A DNA stretch of 64,000 bases, from NCBI RefSeq assembly GCF_004295685.1, contig NZ_AP019368.1, positions 3,053,501 to 3,117,500 of the forward strand, read 5' to 3'. The first letter of the stretch is position 1. The number at the start of each line of letters is the position of its first letter. The position numbers and the translations under genes were made by a program. This DNA comes from Fluviispira sanaruensis. GTDB taxonomy: Bacteria > Bdellovibrionota_B > Oligoflexia > Silvanigrellales > Silvanigrellaceae. Shown here in pieces: positions 1 to 7,887 of this stretch. The notes beneath the pieces are model-generated. The model was not told the origin of the DNA and did no database searches. It saw only the letters and a list, made by a program, of their open reading frames with translations.

Positions 1-50
1 AAACTCTTTGACTATGGGCCAAGCCGATTATTAATCTTTATACAAAACAA

Positions 51-75
51 AAAAGCCGTCCGAAGACAGCTTTTT
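51..75 (-). terminator. Rho-independent terminator of tRNA-Asp
   Basis: On the minus strand a 10-bp stem (one G-U-type mismatch position) closes on a TTCG tetraloop and runs into a T-rich tract. It lies five bases past the encoded CCA of the tRNA-Asp gene, so it most likely ends that transcript. Confidence 0.85.
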
Positions 76-79
76 AATA

Positions 80-156
80 TGGCGGGATGGATGGGACTTG
101 AACCCACGACCTCCGGCGTGACAGGCCAGCGTTGTAACCAACTCTACTACCACCCC
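80..156 (-). tRNA. tRNA-Asp (anticodon GTC)
   Basis: The minus strand folds as a complete cloverleaf. The acceptor stem GGGGTGG pairs with CCATCCC. The anticodon stem CTGGC/GCCGG encloses a loop with GTC, which reads GAC and GAU aspartate codons. The T-arm carries the usual GGTTCAAGTCC. The 3' CCA is encoded in the DNA (80-82), and a strong terminator follows at once. Confidence 0.97.
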
Positions 157-246
157 ACTCAGTGAAGATGTGTATGCCAGAGAAGAAGATGCTTTGCAAT
201 AGTTTCGCTGTGTTTTTTTATAATTTTTTTTTTACAATAAAATTAG

Positions 247-561
247 CTACTTAAATATAACAGCAAAGCCACCTAGAAGCATAAAAATCCCAAAAAGAAT
301 TGCGGCAAGAGCTAAGGCATAAAAAAGAGAAGACGTGTGAAACGGTTTTTTCACCGCTTTTTTCTGCACTTTCAAAGCAATTCTATGACTTTGCTGAGTT
401 TTTATATTCCGTGCCAGAGAGTCTCCATGAGAGCGGAGAGATGTGTGTCTCTGCTTCTTATCTGCTTTGTGCTTGTGATCACGAAACTGAATGATCTTAG
501 CCCCAGATTGTGGTTCTTGGGACAGGATATGAGACGAACGCAATTGGAATAAATTTTTCAT
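247..561 (-). CDS. small basic protein with C-terminal membrane segment
   Basis: A 104-residue protein of no recognised family. The first 75 residues are hydrophilic and rich in Lys, Arg, His and Gln. A single hydrophobic stretch of about 25 residues (roughly 77-103) ends the protein, so it looks tail-anchored with its basic part in the cytoplasm. I chose the ATG at 561 because GAGGAG lies ten bases upstream; an in-frame TTG six codons earlier has no comparable site. The gene follows prfC on the same strand with a gap of about 75 bases and could be co-transcribed with it. Its function cannot be stated from the sequence. The basic N-terminal part could bind nucleic acid or acidic lipid, but that is only inference. 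Confidence 0.6.
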   Translation of the reverse strand: MKNLFQLRSSHILSQEPQSGAKIIQFRDHKHKADKKQRHTSLRSHGDSLARNIKTQQSHRIALKVQKKAVKKPFHTSSLFYALALAAILFGIFMLLGGFAVIFK

Positions 562-637
562 ATTGCCACCGCTCCTCAAAAAGAGAAGTTTTACCTTTTT
601 GGAATCTTATGCATTCCAATAATATACACGAAAAATA

Positions 638-2284
638 TCACTCTTCAAACAAATCTGTTGACATTTTCATCATATTACCATGCAAAGTCGAGTTGCTTTT
701 AAATAAAGAAATCTTAGGGCAATTTTCTTGAAAATAAGAAAGTGCAAAATCATTTTTGAATAAAAATAAATAATTACCCTGCATATCGCGAACAGTCACA
801 ACATCTGTTTTGCTTTTAGCTTCCGCAATTTCTTCACTGCTGGCATTGGTCCAACGCGCGTGCTTAAACACAAGATTATCGAGTGCACAATCGACATTGT
901 ATTCATTTTTAAGCCTAAAAAGAAGCACATCGAACTGTAAAGATCCCACAGCCGCTAAAACAGGATCGCTTGCAGCACGGCTTTCATCCACAAACATCTG
1001 GACTGTGCCTTCCTGACAGAGCTGAACCAAGCCCTTAAGCAATTGTTTACGCTTCAAAGCACTCGTAGTCCTGACAACCGCAAAGTTTTCAGGCGCAAAG
1101 GACGGAATACCTTCAAATTCAAAGTTTCCGCCTTCAACCAAGGAGTCCCCAATAGAGAAAAAGCCTGGGTCATAGATACCAACCACGTCGCCAGCAAACG
1201 CTCTGTCAAGGGTGCTTCTATCCTGAGCAAAAAACTGTTGAGGGTGGGTGAGGCGAATTTCTCGATTTAAGCGAGGGATAGTGACATTCACTCCCGCTTC
1301 ATAGACGCCGCTGACAATTCGCAAAAATGCAATGCGATCTCTATGCTTCGGATCCATATTAGCCTGAATCTTAAAGATAAATCCACTAAATTCAGAAGAA
1401 AGAGGGTCTATTTTGCCTTGACTGCTGCCCTTTGCGGATGGGGAAGGTGACATTTCAAGAAATTTTTCAAGAAACAATCTCACCCCAAAATTGGTCATTG
1501 CAGCCCCAAAGAATACAGGAGAAAGCTCACCTTTTAAAAACTTTTCATGGGAAAAGTCATCTCCAGCCATTTCGAGCATTTCGAGAGATTCAAGTGCTTC
1601 TTGCAGAAGATCCTCAGGCACAAGAGAGGATATCTGTTCTTTGTCAGAGAGAGGGATCACTCTCGCAGCGGTCTCGGTTGTTGTGTTTCTTCCTTCAAAA
1701 TAATGCAAAGATTTTGTTTCTCTTTCAATGATCCCGCGGAAGCGCTCACCCGATGAAACTGGCCAGCTCATAGGATAAGTCGGGATGCCCAGTACACTTT
1801 CAATCTCATGCATAAGCTCAAGCGGATCGCGTGCTTCGCGGTCCAATTTGTTTACAAAGGTAAAAATCGGGATGCCACGCAATTTACAGACTTCAAACAG
1901 TTTGATCGTCTGTGGCTCCACACCTTTTGCTGCATCGATAAGCATAATTGCAGCGTCGGCGGCAGCCAAGGTTCTATATGTATCTTCTGAGAAATCTTGG
2001 TGACCTGGTGTATCAAGTAGGTTACAAATATAATTGCGGTATTCAAAATTCATCACGCTGGTTGAAACTGAAATTCCGCGTTGTTTTTCAAGCTCCATCC
2101 AATCGGATGTAGCAAATTTTTTAGATTTTTTTGCTTTGACCGAACCAGCTAAGCGAATAGCTCCACCGAGGAGCAAAAGCTTTTCGGTCATGGTGGTTTT
2201 TCCTGCGTCCGGATGTGAGATAATTGCAAAAGTTCTTCTGCGATTGACTTCATCACACAGTGTTTTTTTGTCAACAAAGGGCAT
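638..2284 (-). CDS. prfC: peptide chain release factor 3 (RF3)
   Basis: RF3 is a translational GTPase that removes RF1 or RF2 from the ribosome after peptide release. The 548-residue protein has the G-domain motifs in order: the P-loop SHPDAGKT (residues 23-30), the switch segment RGISVSTSVM, DTPGH (91-95) and NKLDRE (145-150). The RGISVSTSV switch sequence and the overall length fit RF3 (about 530 residues) and not EF-G. The ATG at 2284 has GGAG eight bases upstream. It is transcribed away from the unknown operon at 2422 and toward the small membrane protein gene at 561. No frameshift or truncation is visible, and the family assignment is secure. Confidence 0.97.
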   Translation of the reverse strand: MPFVDKKTLCDEVNRRRTFAIISHPDAGKTTMTEKLLLLGGAIRLAGSVKAKKSKKFATSDWMELEKQRGISVSTSVMNFEYRNYICNLLDTPGHQDFSEDTYRTLAAADAAIMLIDAAKGVEPQTIKLFEVCKLRGIPIFTFVNKLDREARDPLELMHEIESVLGIPTYPMSWPVSSGERFRGIIERETKSLHYFEGRNTTTETAARVIPLSDKEQISSLVPEDLLQEALESLEMLEMAGDDFSHEKFLKGELSPVFFGAAMTNFGVRLFLEKFLEMSPSPSAKGSSQGKIDPLSSEFSGFIFKIQANMDPKHRDRIAFLRIVSGVYEAGVNVTIPRLNREIRLTHPQQFFAQDRSTLDRAFAGDVVGIYDPGFFSIGDSLVEGGNFEFEGIPSFAPENFAVVRTTSALKRKQLLKGLVQLCQEGTVQMFVDESRAASDPVLAAVGSLQFDVLLFRLKNEYNVDCALDNLVFKHARWTNASSEEIAEAKSKTDVVTVRDMQGNYLFLFKNDFALSYFQENCPKISLFKSNSTLHGNMMKMSTDLFEE

Positions 2285-2421
2285 GGTTTTCTCCTATGGG
2301 ATACCAAATAATAACTGCTTTTTGCTAGCACAATTTTGACACTTTGGGAATTTCAGAGTTACAAGATTGCGAGGATACTTGAAATCAGGTGATTCACTAC
2401 ATGCACCAAGAGGCGTTTTTC

Positions 2422-3843
2422 ATGAATCAGGTTAGCTTATTACAACTAAGAGAAGCCGCAGATCAACTGATTCTGCTAGCGAGTACATTCCAAATTAAAC
2501 CACATTATCTCCGAGCAAAACAAATTAGACAAGCCGATAAATCCCTTGTTGCCGTTGATGCTTTTTTTTCTAAACAACTCTCTGCAGAAGCTCGTCAATG
2601 GAAGGAGTCAATTGAAGGGTTGAAAGTCCTTAAGAAAAAGCTTGTAGCCGTTCAAGAAAAGCAAAAAGAAATCGAAGACCTTGAAACGCGCATAAGCGCG
2701 CTAAAAGTAACAACTCAACCTTGGTTTTCTCTCGAAGAGAATGAAAGACAAAAAATAATTCAAAATGCCAAAAGGGCACAAGACTTTATTAATAATCATC
2801 TCGAAAAAACTGAAGCACATATTCTACATCGTTACAATAGATTTTCAGCCCTAAAAGACTTGGCGCCCTACGCAGACAATGCCAATTATCTCTGCGAAGC
2901 CGTTTTCCATTACGAAAACAGGGAGAAATATGAAGCCAATATTGCAAAAGTTGAACAGAAAAACAAAGTTGCCCGAGAGCGACTCAAAACTGTCAACAGA
3001 GGATTTTGGCTCGCCATTATATTCTGCGTATTTATCGTCACCATTATTATTTCATTTCCCTTTGCAATCAGCCTTTGGAAGAGAAAAAAAGAAATAGAAA
3101 ATCAAATCATCAATGCCGAAGAAACTTTAAGAAGAGAGCATAAGAGACTCGTTGCTGCCGAAGAAGGCGCTGTTGTTGCTCAAGACATTCGTAGTCATTT
3201 AGGTGAAATATCATTAGAGCAAATCAGAGACACTCTTGCTGAAGTTAGAGATCTTCGTGCAGAATTCCAAGGCCCTGAAAGGACCACAAGCTCAACTGCG
3301 ATCTTACTCAGCTTTATTGATCTTCATAAGCTTAGACTGTGTGAATTGTTTGGTGAAATATCCGACAATCCCATTAAGACCTTTAAATGGCTTTCTGATA
3401 ATGTAAATAAATATCAAAATACCGAGTCCGTCATAAAAAAACTTCAAGAGAAAAAAGAAGAGGTTTCTCTTCAGCAGAAACAGATGACAAAGGGATATTC
3501 ACAAGAAATGCTAATAAATAGCATTGTAAAGCTTGAAAGAGTTGCACAAAATAGCATGCTTTTTCCATTTGATGATGAAAATAAATCCTTTTTTTCTGAG
3601 TTAGCTATTCAATTGCCTGCAACTCTCTCACAAATCAAAGAAGTTCTTTTCTTTGTAAGTCGAAGTCATCCGATTGACACTCAATATTGGGATATGTTGC
3701 GTGTTAAAATTCAAGGGTTCTCGAATACGATGTCTCTTTGTGTCCTCGATGCTGAAATTGCGAGCCATATGGGAGATACTATCCTAAAGGAACAAGAAAT
3801 AAAAAGTCTAGAAACTGTTGAAGCAAAGCGAGGCAGTGCATGA
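2422..3843 (+). CDS. coiled-coil protein with one membrane span, operon gene 1
   Basis: No family recognised. The 473-residue protein has heptad-like, Lys/Glu-rich coiled-coil stretches at about 55-95 and 160-190, one transmembrane helix at about 195-217, then another charged coiled-coil region at 218-260 and a helical C-terminal half. There is no N-terminal signal peptide, so both halves may lie on opposite sides of the inner membrane. The ATG at 2422 has AAGAGG eight bases upstream and is preferred to an in-frame GTG at 2389. The stop codon overlaps the next start (ATGA at 3840-3843), so it is translationally coupled to a secreted protein. The arrangement suggests a membrane scaffold working with the exported products of the next two genes, which is inference. 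Confidence 0.75.
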   Translation: MNQVSLLQLREAADQLILLASTFQIKPHYLRAKQIRQADKSLVAVDAFFSKQLSAEARQWKESIEGLKVLKKKLVAVQEKQKEIEDLETRISALKVTTQPWFSLEENERQKIIQNAKRAQDFINNHLEKTEAHILHRYNRFSALKDLAPYADNANYLCEAVFHYENREKYEANIAKVEQKNKVARERLKTVNRGFWLAIIFCVFIVTIIISFPFAISLWKRKKEIENQIINAEETLRREHKRLVAAEEGAVVAQDIRSHLGEISLEQIRDTLAEVRDLRAEFQGPERTTSSTAILLSFIDLHKLRLCELFGEISDNPIKTFKWLSDNVNKYQNTESVIKKLQEKKEEVSLQQKQMTKGYSQEMLINSIVKLERVAQNSMLFPFDDENKSFFSELAIQLPATLSQIKEVLFFVSRSHPIDTQYWDMLRVKIQGFSNTMSLCVLDAEIASHMGDTILKEQEIKSLETVEAKRGSA

Positions 3844-4526
3844 GAAACTTAAAATGGATGTTCACTGGCATTTCAGTATGTTTTGTTTCTTTACAAGCTT
3901 TTGCTCAAGCAGAAGAAAACAAAGTTTCATTTGATTTCGCTAAGATGACAATATCCATTTTTGGCGTTTTCAATTCAAACCAAGAAGAACCGAAAAATGG
4001 CATCAATGCTGAGGTTAAGGCACGAAAAAATGCCATCACAAGCCTCACAACTTATTTTAAAAATTCATGTTTCAATTCTGAAAAAGGTCAATTAGGGACA
4101 AAATCGGATTGGTCTTCCTATTTTCGCTCACAGGGCAGTGAAATTTATCAAAATGGCGTGTTAAAAGTGACTTTATCAGCACCCATCCGAGATATTTTAA
4201 AAACTCCCACCAAAAGAAAAACAGTGATTAAAACCGATGACGGCAAGAAAATAGCCTTTTCTATGCTTATCACAGTGCCTGGCAGTGCAATTCAATGCGG
4301 CACTGTAGGACTTGACCTGGGCAACAACAAAAAAGTCATGATCTACCCCTCCGACGTTGTCAAAGAAGCCATAGGATTAACCGTAGTAAAGCTTGTTTAC
4401 GATGGCAAATCTGACTTAAAACCAGCAACCCCAGCTGACATGGCAATTTTACAAAACTCGACACTTGCAAAGGATCAAAATGTACCCGCTGGTGTTATTC
4501 CTGTTGTGGTCATTGTGCCTGAATAG
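3840..4526 (+). CDS. secreted protein, possibly LPP20-like, operon gene 2
   Basis: A 228-residue protein with a clear Sec signal peptide: basic start, hydrophobic core and a likely cut after AFA at residue 22. No lipobox is present. The segment around residues 50-72, with a run of Ala, Lys and Arg followed by a hydrophobic-aromatic pattern, loosely recalls the LPP20/FlgT-type fold in which a protein of this size packs a helix against a sheet; that similarity is weak and by eye only. Its start overlaps the previous stop by four bases. Its own last 47 bases are read in a second frame as the signal peptide of the next gene. It is exported to the periplasm or beyond; its function is unknown. Confidence 0.75.
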   Translation: MRNLKWMFTGISVCFVSLQAFAQAEENKVSFDFAKMTISIFGVFNSNQEEPKNGINAEVKARKNAITSLTTYFKNSCFNSEKGQLGTKSDWSSYFRSQGSEIYQNGVLKVTLSAPIRDILKTPTKRKTVIKTDDGKKIAFSMLITVPGSAIQCGTVGLDLGNNKKVMIYPSDVVKEAIGLTVVKLVYDGKSDLKPATPADMAILQNSTLAKDQNVPAGVIPVVVIVPE

Positions 4527-5247
4527 TGCCACGGCACAAAACTCTTTACGTAATAAACAAGTCTTTAAATACAATGAAGAGCTGCCATATAGCATCTTAC
4601 TTTGCGAGTTTTGTGGTTTAAAAAACCAAAGAATAAGAAGTACCTTCGATAGGAGTTACCTGAAAAGTTTACAATCACTCAAACTTTTTCCGAGTTCACA
4701 GTGGGATACAGAAGCACGGGCCCTTATAGATAAACAGCAAGAAAGCGAATACCAAATATTCGGGACAAAAACGTGGCCCGCACAAATTCCATTTATTCTT
4801 TCCCCGCTCAAAGAAAAAAATGGTTTGTTGGTTCTCATGCAGTCAGACAAAGAGATCCTAGGAAAACAGCTCCCTAAAATAGCGAGATATATTTTATTTT
4901 ATGAGGGCAAAGTATATATTGAAGCAAGCGATAAAGCTCTTGAAAATACATTAAAAGAGCCTGAGCAAAATTTAGAGAATGACGATGGTATCCGTTTTTT
5001 TATCGCAAAAGAAGTTTCGGGTGATCAAATCACCGCACTTGAAAAAGTCATAAAAAACTTTACAGATGATAAAAATTCCTTAATTATTCCCTATGAAGTA
5101 ACTGCTGATGGTATACACTATCGAAGTGATATCGGAGTTAATCACCTCATGCGGGCCATAAAAAAAATTAACCTAGTTGTACCAAATCTTTCTGCAAAAA
5201 AAGTTCATGGTATGAATGATGCTATAGAAATTACTAAGATAAAATGA
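4480..5247 (+). CDS. secreted protein of unknown function, operon gene 3
   Basis: A 255-residue protein with a Sec signal peptide of about 20 residues ending in an ATA cleavage motif. I selected the ATG at 4480 because AAAGGA sits just upstream; a TTG five codons earlier would put charged residues before the signal sequence. The whole signal peptide is encoded inside the 3' end of gene 2 in another frame, an overlap of 47 bases. The mature part has two cysteines close together (CEFC, about 32-35) and a mixed alpha/beta pattern, with no motif I recognise. The stop overlaps the next start as ATGA (5244-5247). Probably periplasmic, working with gene 2. Confidence 0.75.
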   Translation: MYPLVLFLLWSLCLNSATAQNSLRNKQVFKYNEELPYSILLCEFCGLKNQRIRSTFDRSYLKSLQSLKLFPSSQWDTEARALIDKQQESEYQIFGTKTWPAQIPFILSPLKEKNGLLVLMQSDKEILGKQLPKIARYILFYEGKVYIEASDKALENTLKEPEQNLENDDGIRFFIAKEVSGDQITALEKVIKNFTDDKNSLIIPYEVTADGIHYRSDIGVNHLMRAIKKINLVVPNLSAKKVHGMNDAIEITKIK

Positions 5248-5720
5248 CTCAAAATTGTTCAATTATAAAGATTACTTTATTAACTTTCTCAGAGTATAAG
5301 AAATTAAAGCAAAAAATACCTGAAAATATTTTTTATGAAAAGATCACTCATACATTAATAGAAAACAAAGATTTCCTTTCATTTCCACTTATCGCAAGTG
5401 ATTTTGCCGATGAATTTATCTTTACTATAAGATCTTTGTGTGATTTTGAAGCCATGACTTTCTTACCCGATGAATCTATCTCGGATTACAATCTTACAAA
5501 AAGCAAAGTAAATACTCTGTGTGAAAATCTCCAAATAATTTTTCACAAAAACGATTTTACTTTATTAAATTATTTTACAGAAAATGATTTTAGAAAATAT
5601 ATTGCTTTTTGTGATTGCTTTGCTGAATGGTGCAAAGAAATCGAGTATTTTAAATTAAGTGAAGAGGAGAAAATGATTCTTCTATCCGAATCACCTCTCA
5701 TTTCACTTTGCCGCTTATAA
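5244..5720 (+). CDS. cytoplasmic protein of unknown function, operon gene 4
   Basis: A 158-residue protein with no signal peptide, no membrane helix and no recognised motif. It has many Phe, Glu and Asp residues and five cysteines. It starts inside the stop region of the previous secreted-protein gene (ATGA overlap) and ends ten bases before rsmE, so it is likely made as part of the same polycistronic message. A soluble partner for the membrane coiled-coil protein would fit the layout, but nothing in the sequence proves it. The continuous frame and tight coupling on both sides argue that it is a real gene. Confidence 0.7.
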   Translation: MTQNCSIIKITLLTFSEYKKLKQKIPENIFYEKITHTLIENKDFLSFPLIASDFADEFIFTIRSLCDFEAMTFLPDESISDYNLTKSKVNTLCENLQIIFHKNDFTLLNYFTENDFRKYIAFCDCFAEWCKEIEYFKLSEEEKMILLSESPLISLCRL

Positions 5721-5730
5721 TCGAGAAAAA

Positions 5731-6504
5731 ATGAGTATACAAAAACAAAGCTGGACATTAATCCAAGCTGATTTATCCAAAGCTCAGAGCGAAGTAATAT
5801 TAAAAGACGACGAACATCACTATGCTTTTCATGTATTACGTCTATCCTCTGGAGATGAAGTTGAAATTACCAATTGCAAAGGATTAAAAGCAATTGGCTG
5901 CATTGAGTCCGCAAATAAAAAATCAATTTCTATTAAAATAAACAAAGTAACTGAAGTCAAAAAATCTGCGCCCGAAATTCATCTTTGGCTTGCCTATCCA
6001 AAACCTGCAACCCTAGAAGAAGTCGTTTCTAGCGCGTCAGAGCTTGGAGTTGACCACATTCATATTTTTAAAGCTGATAAATCTGCGGTTAAAAGCCCTA
6101 TAAAAATAGAAAAAATGGAACGGATAAGCCAAGAAGCTGTCAGAATTAGTAAAAGTGCCTTTGCCGCAAAAATATCTTGCTACAATAATTTAATTGAACT
6201 TTTTCAAAAAAATGTAAATATAAATAATAAAAATAGATTGATCCTTTTTTGTGATGAATCCCACATATATGAAGGCAAAATTCAAAATTCAATTTATACA
6301 GTTTTACGTGAACACTTCAAAAAAGATCTCGAAGAAATTTGTCTCTTAATCGGTCCTGAAGCAAGTTTTTCTGATAAAGAGCGTTTATTTATTCATGAAA
6401 CTTTAACAAAGCATTCTGTTTCTTTAGGAAATAATATACTCAGAGTTCCTAGTGCAGTTCTTAGTGCACTAGGCAGTATAATAAATTTTAAAAATGACCA
6501 GTAA
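5731..6504 (+). CDS. rsmE: 16S rRNA m3U1498 methyltransferase family (RsmE), divergent
   Basis: RsmE methylates N3 of U1498 in the 30S subunit using S-adenosylmethionine. The 257-residue protein has the family layout: an N-terminal PUA-like barrel (about 1-75, with HHYAFHVLR) and a C-terminal SPOUT (trefoil-knot) domain. The knot motifs are recognisable but altered. The usual GPEGG is GPEAS (about residue 209), and the usual R-ILR-ETA near the C-terminus reads N-ILR-PSA. These positions contact SAM in the family, so activity may be changed. It is ten bases behind the unknown operon and is probably co-transcribed with it. The family call is firm; exact substrate retention is less so. Confidence 0.88.
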   Translation: MSIQKQSWTLIQADLSKAQSEVILKDDEHHYAFHVLRLSSGDEVEITNCKGLKAIGCIESANKKSISIKINKVTEVKKSAPEIHLWLAYPKPATLEEVVSSASELGVDHIHIFKADKSAVKSPIKIEKMERISQEAVRISKSAFAAKISCYNNLIELFQKNVNINNKNRLILFCDESHIYEGKIQNSIYTVLREHFKKDLEEICLLIGPEASFSDKERLFIHETLTKHSVSLGNNILRVPSAVLSALGSIINFKNDQ

Positions 6505-6584
6505 TAAAAATGTCAATTCTATGTCTCTAGCATTTATTTAAATACCATATTAAATTGTAAGAAATAATATGAAAGAAAAAAAAC

Positions 6585-7019
6585 ATGGCTAAACAAATTT
6601 TTGTTAATTTACCTGTTTTAGATCTAAATAAATCCAAAGATTTTTTTAAAAAAATTGGTTTTAAATTTAATAAAAAATATACTGATAATAACGCTGCCTG
6701 CTTGGCTCTCGGAAAAAATATTTTTGTAATGATACTCAGCAACGATTTTTTTAAAAACTTTACAAAAAAACACATCAGCAATGCTAAAAATAGCACCGAA
6801 GTGCTTGTTGCCATCTCTTTTGAAAGCAAAAAAAAGATCGACTCTATTATGAGTAAAGCTTTAAAAGCGGGTGCATCCAAGAGTCGTGATCCCCAAGATT
6901 TAGGTTATATGTATTCACAAAGTTTTGAAGATTTAGACGGACATATTTGGGAATTGTTCTGGATGAATGAAAAAAAGATGGCGATTGAACTTAAAAAAAT
7001 GCGGAAGAATCAAAAATAA
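6585..7019 (+). CDS. VOC-superfamily (glyoxalase/bleomycin-resistance fold) protein
   Basis: A 144-residue protein with the VOC pattern: an N-terminal beta strand (IFVNLPVLDL), the KSKDFFKKIGF helix, and a C-terminal strand containing D-DGHIWELFWM. This closely resembles the PhnB-like/glyoxalase-related proteins annotated as 'VOC family, lactoylglutathione lyase-like'. The terminal Glu of the HIWEL strand is a typical metal ligand. Substrate cannot be predicted: members include dioxygenases, isomerases and antibiotic-binding proteins. Its stop abuts the 3' end of aguB on the opposite strand with no spacer, so the two genes converge. Confidence 0.85.
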   Translation: MAKQIFVNLPVLDLNKSKDFFKKIGFKFNKKYTDNNAACLALGKNIFVMILSNDFFKNFTKKHISNAKNSTEVLVAISFESKKKIDSIMSKALKAGASKSRDPQDLGYMYSQSFEDLDGHIWELFWMNEKKMAIELKKMRKNQK

Positions 7020-7880
7020 TCACTTGCCATCAAGTCCTAATAATTTCTGATAATGCTCAGGTCTTCTATCTCTAAAAAAACCCATTCCAGCTCGAAATAC
7101 CTGCGCTTCTTTAAAAGAAAGTTCGGAATAAATAATCTTTTCACTCGTGCGTTCTGCTTCTGCTATTTTTTCACCCGTAAAGTCACAGATAAATGAACTG
7201 CCATAAAAGTTCATATTTTTTTCAACGCCAATCCGATTGCTTGCAGCCACATACACTGAGTTGCAGACAGCGTGCCCAAGCATAGCTCTTTGCCACATAT
7301 CTTTTGTATCGATGGCATGTGCCTCAGGAGGTTCAGAACCTATTGCAGTGGGATAAAGTAAGAGATCTGCACCCTGCAAAGCCATGCTCCGTGCACATTC
7401 AGGGAACCATTGATCCCAGCATATTCCTACACCAATATTGCCATACACAGTTTTCCAAACTTTAAAACCCGTGTCACCAGGATTAAAATAATATTTTTCT
7501 TGATAACAAGGGCCATCAGGAATGTGTGTTTTACGATAAATACCAAGAATAGAGCCATCGGCATTGATCATAGCAAGACTATTATAATATGCAGGCCCCG
7601 ATTTTTCAAAAAAACTAATAGGTAAAACAACCTTATGTGTGCGAGCAATTTCTTGAAATTGAGCAAGAAAAGGATGATTTTCAACTTCATTCGCTAACTC
7701 AAATAAATGATCATATTGCTCTTGACAAAAATAATGATTTTCAAAGAGTTCAGGTAATAAAATAATATTTGCATTATTATGAACGCACTCTTCAATGAAT
7801 TTAATTGCTTTTTGAATATTTTCATCGATCTTATTTGTCATGCTCATTTGAATAAGAGCAAGCTTAATCTTTCTTTGCAT
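7020..7880 (-). CDS. aguB: N-carbamoylputrescine amidase
   Basis: Hydrolyses N-carbamoylputrescine to putrescine, CO2 and ammonia, the second step of the agmatine deiminase route. The 286-residue nitrilase-fold protein shows the catalytic triad: Glu44 in LLPELF, Lys117 in RKTHIP and Cys154 in GICWDQWFPE. The CWDQWFPE context is typical of AguB. I start it at the ATG at 7880, with GGAG placed at the end of aguA; a TTG one codon earlier is also open. It follows aguA with a gap of seven bases, and the pair forms a putrescine-making operon. No frameshift seen. Confidence 0.95.
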   Translation of the reverse strand: MQRKIKLALIQMSMTNKIDENIQKAIKFIEECVHNNANIILLPELFENHYFCQEQYDHLFELANEVENHPFLAQFQEIARTHKVVLPISFFEKSGPAYYNSLAMINADGSILGIYRKTHIPDGPCYQEKYYFNPGDTGFKVWKTVYGNIGVGICWDQWFPECARSMALQGADLLLYPTAIGSEPPEAHAIDTKDMWQRAMLGHAVCNSVYVAASNRIGVEKNMNFYGSSFICDFTGEKIAEAERTSEKIIYSELSFKEAQVFRAGMGFFRDRRPEHYQKLLGLDGK

Positions 7881-7887
7881 CAATCAA

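Noticed and set aside
2335-2365. TTGACA and a possible -10 upstream of the first operon gene
   Set aside because: The -35 is perfect, but at 17 bases the -10 reads TTACAA, with only two consensus matches, so it is not listed as a promoter.
4465-5247. TTG start at 4465 for operon gene 3
   Set aside because: It has no ribosome site and would add charged residues in front of a normal signal peptide; the ATG at 4480 is better.
2422-5720. Known secretion system (type VI or Tad) reading of the four-gene operon
   Set aside because: None of the hallmark ATPases, sheath or pilin proteins is present and no motif fits.
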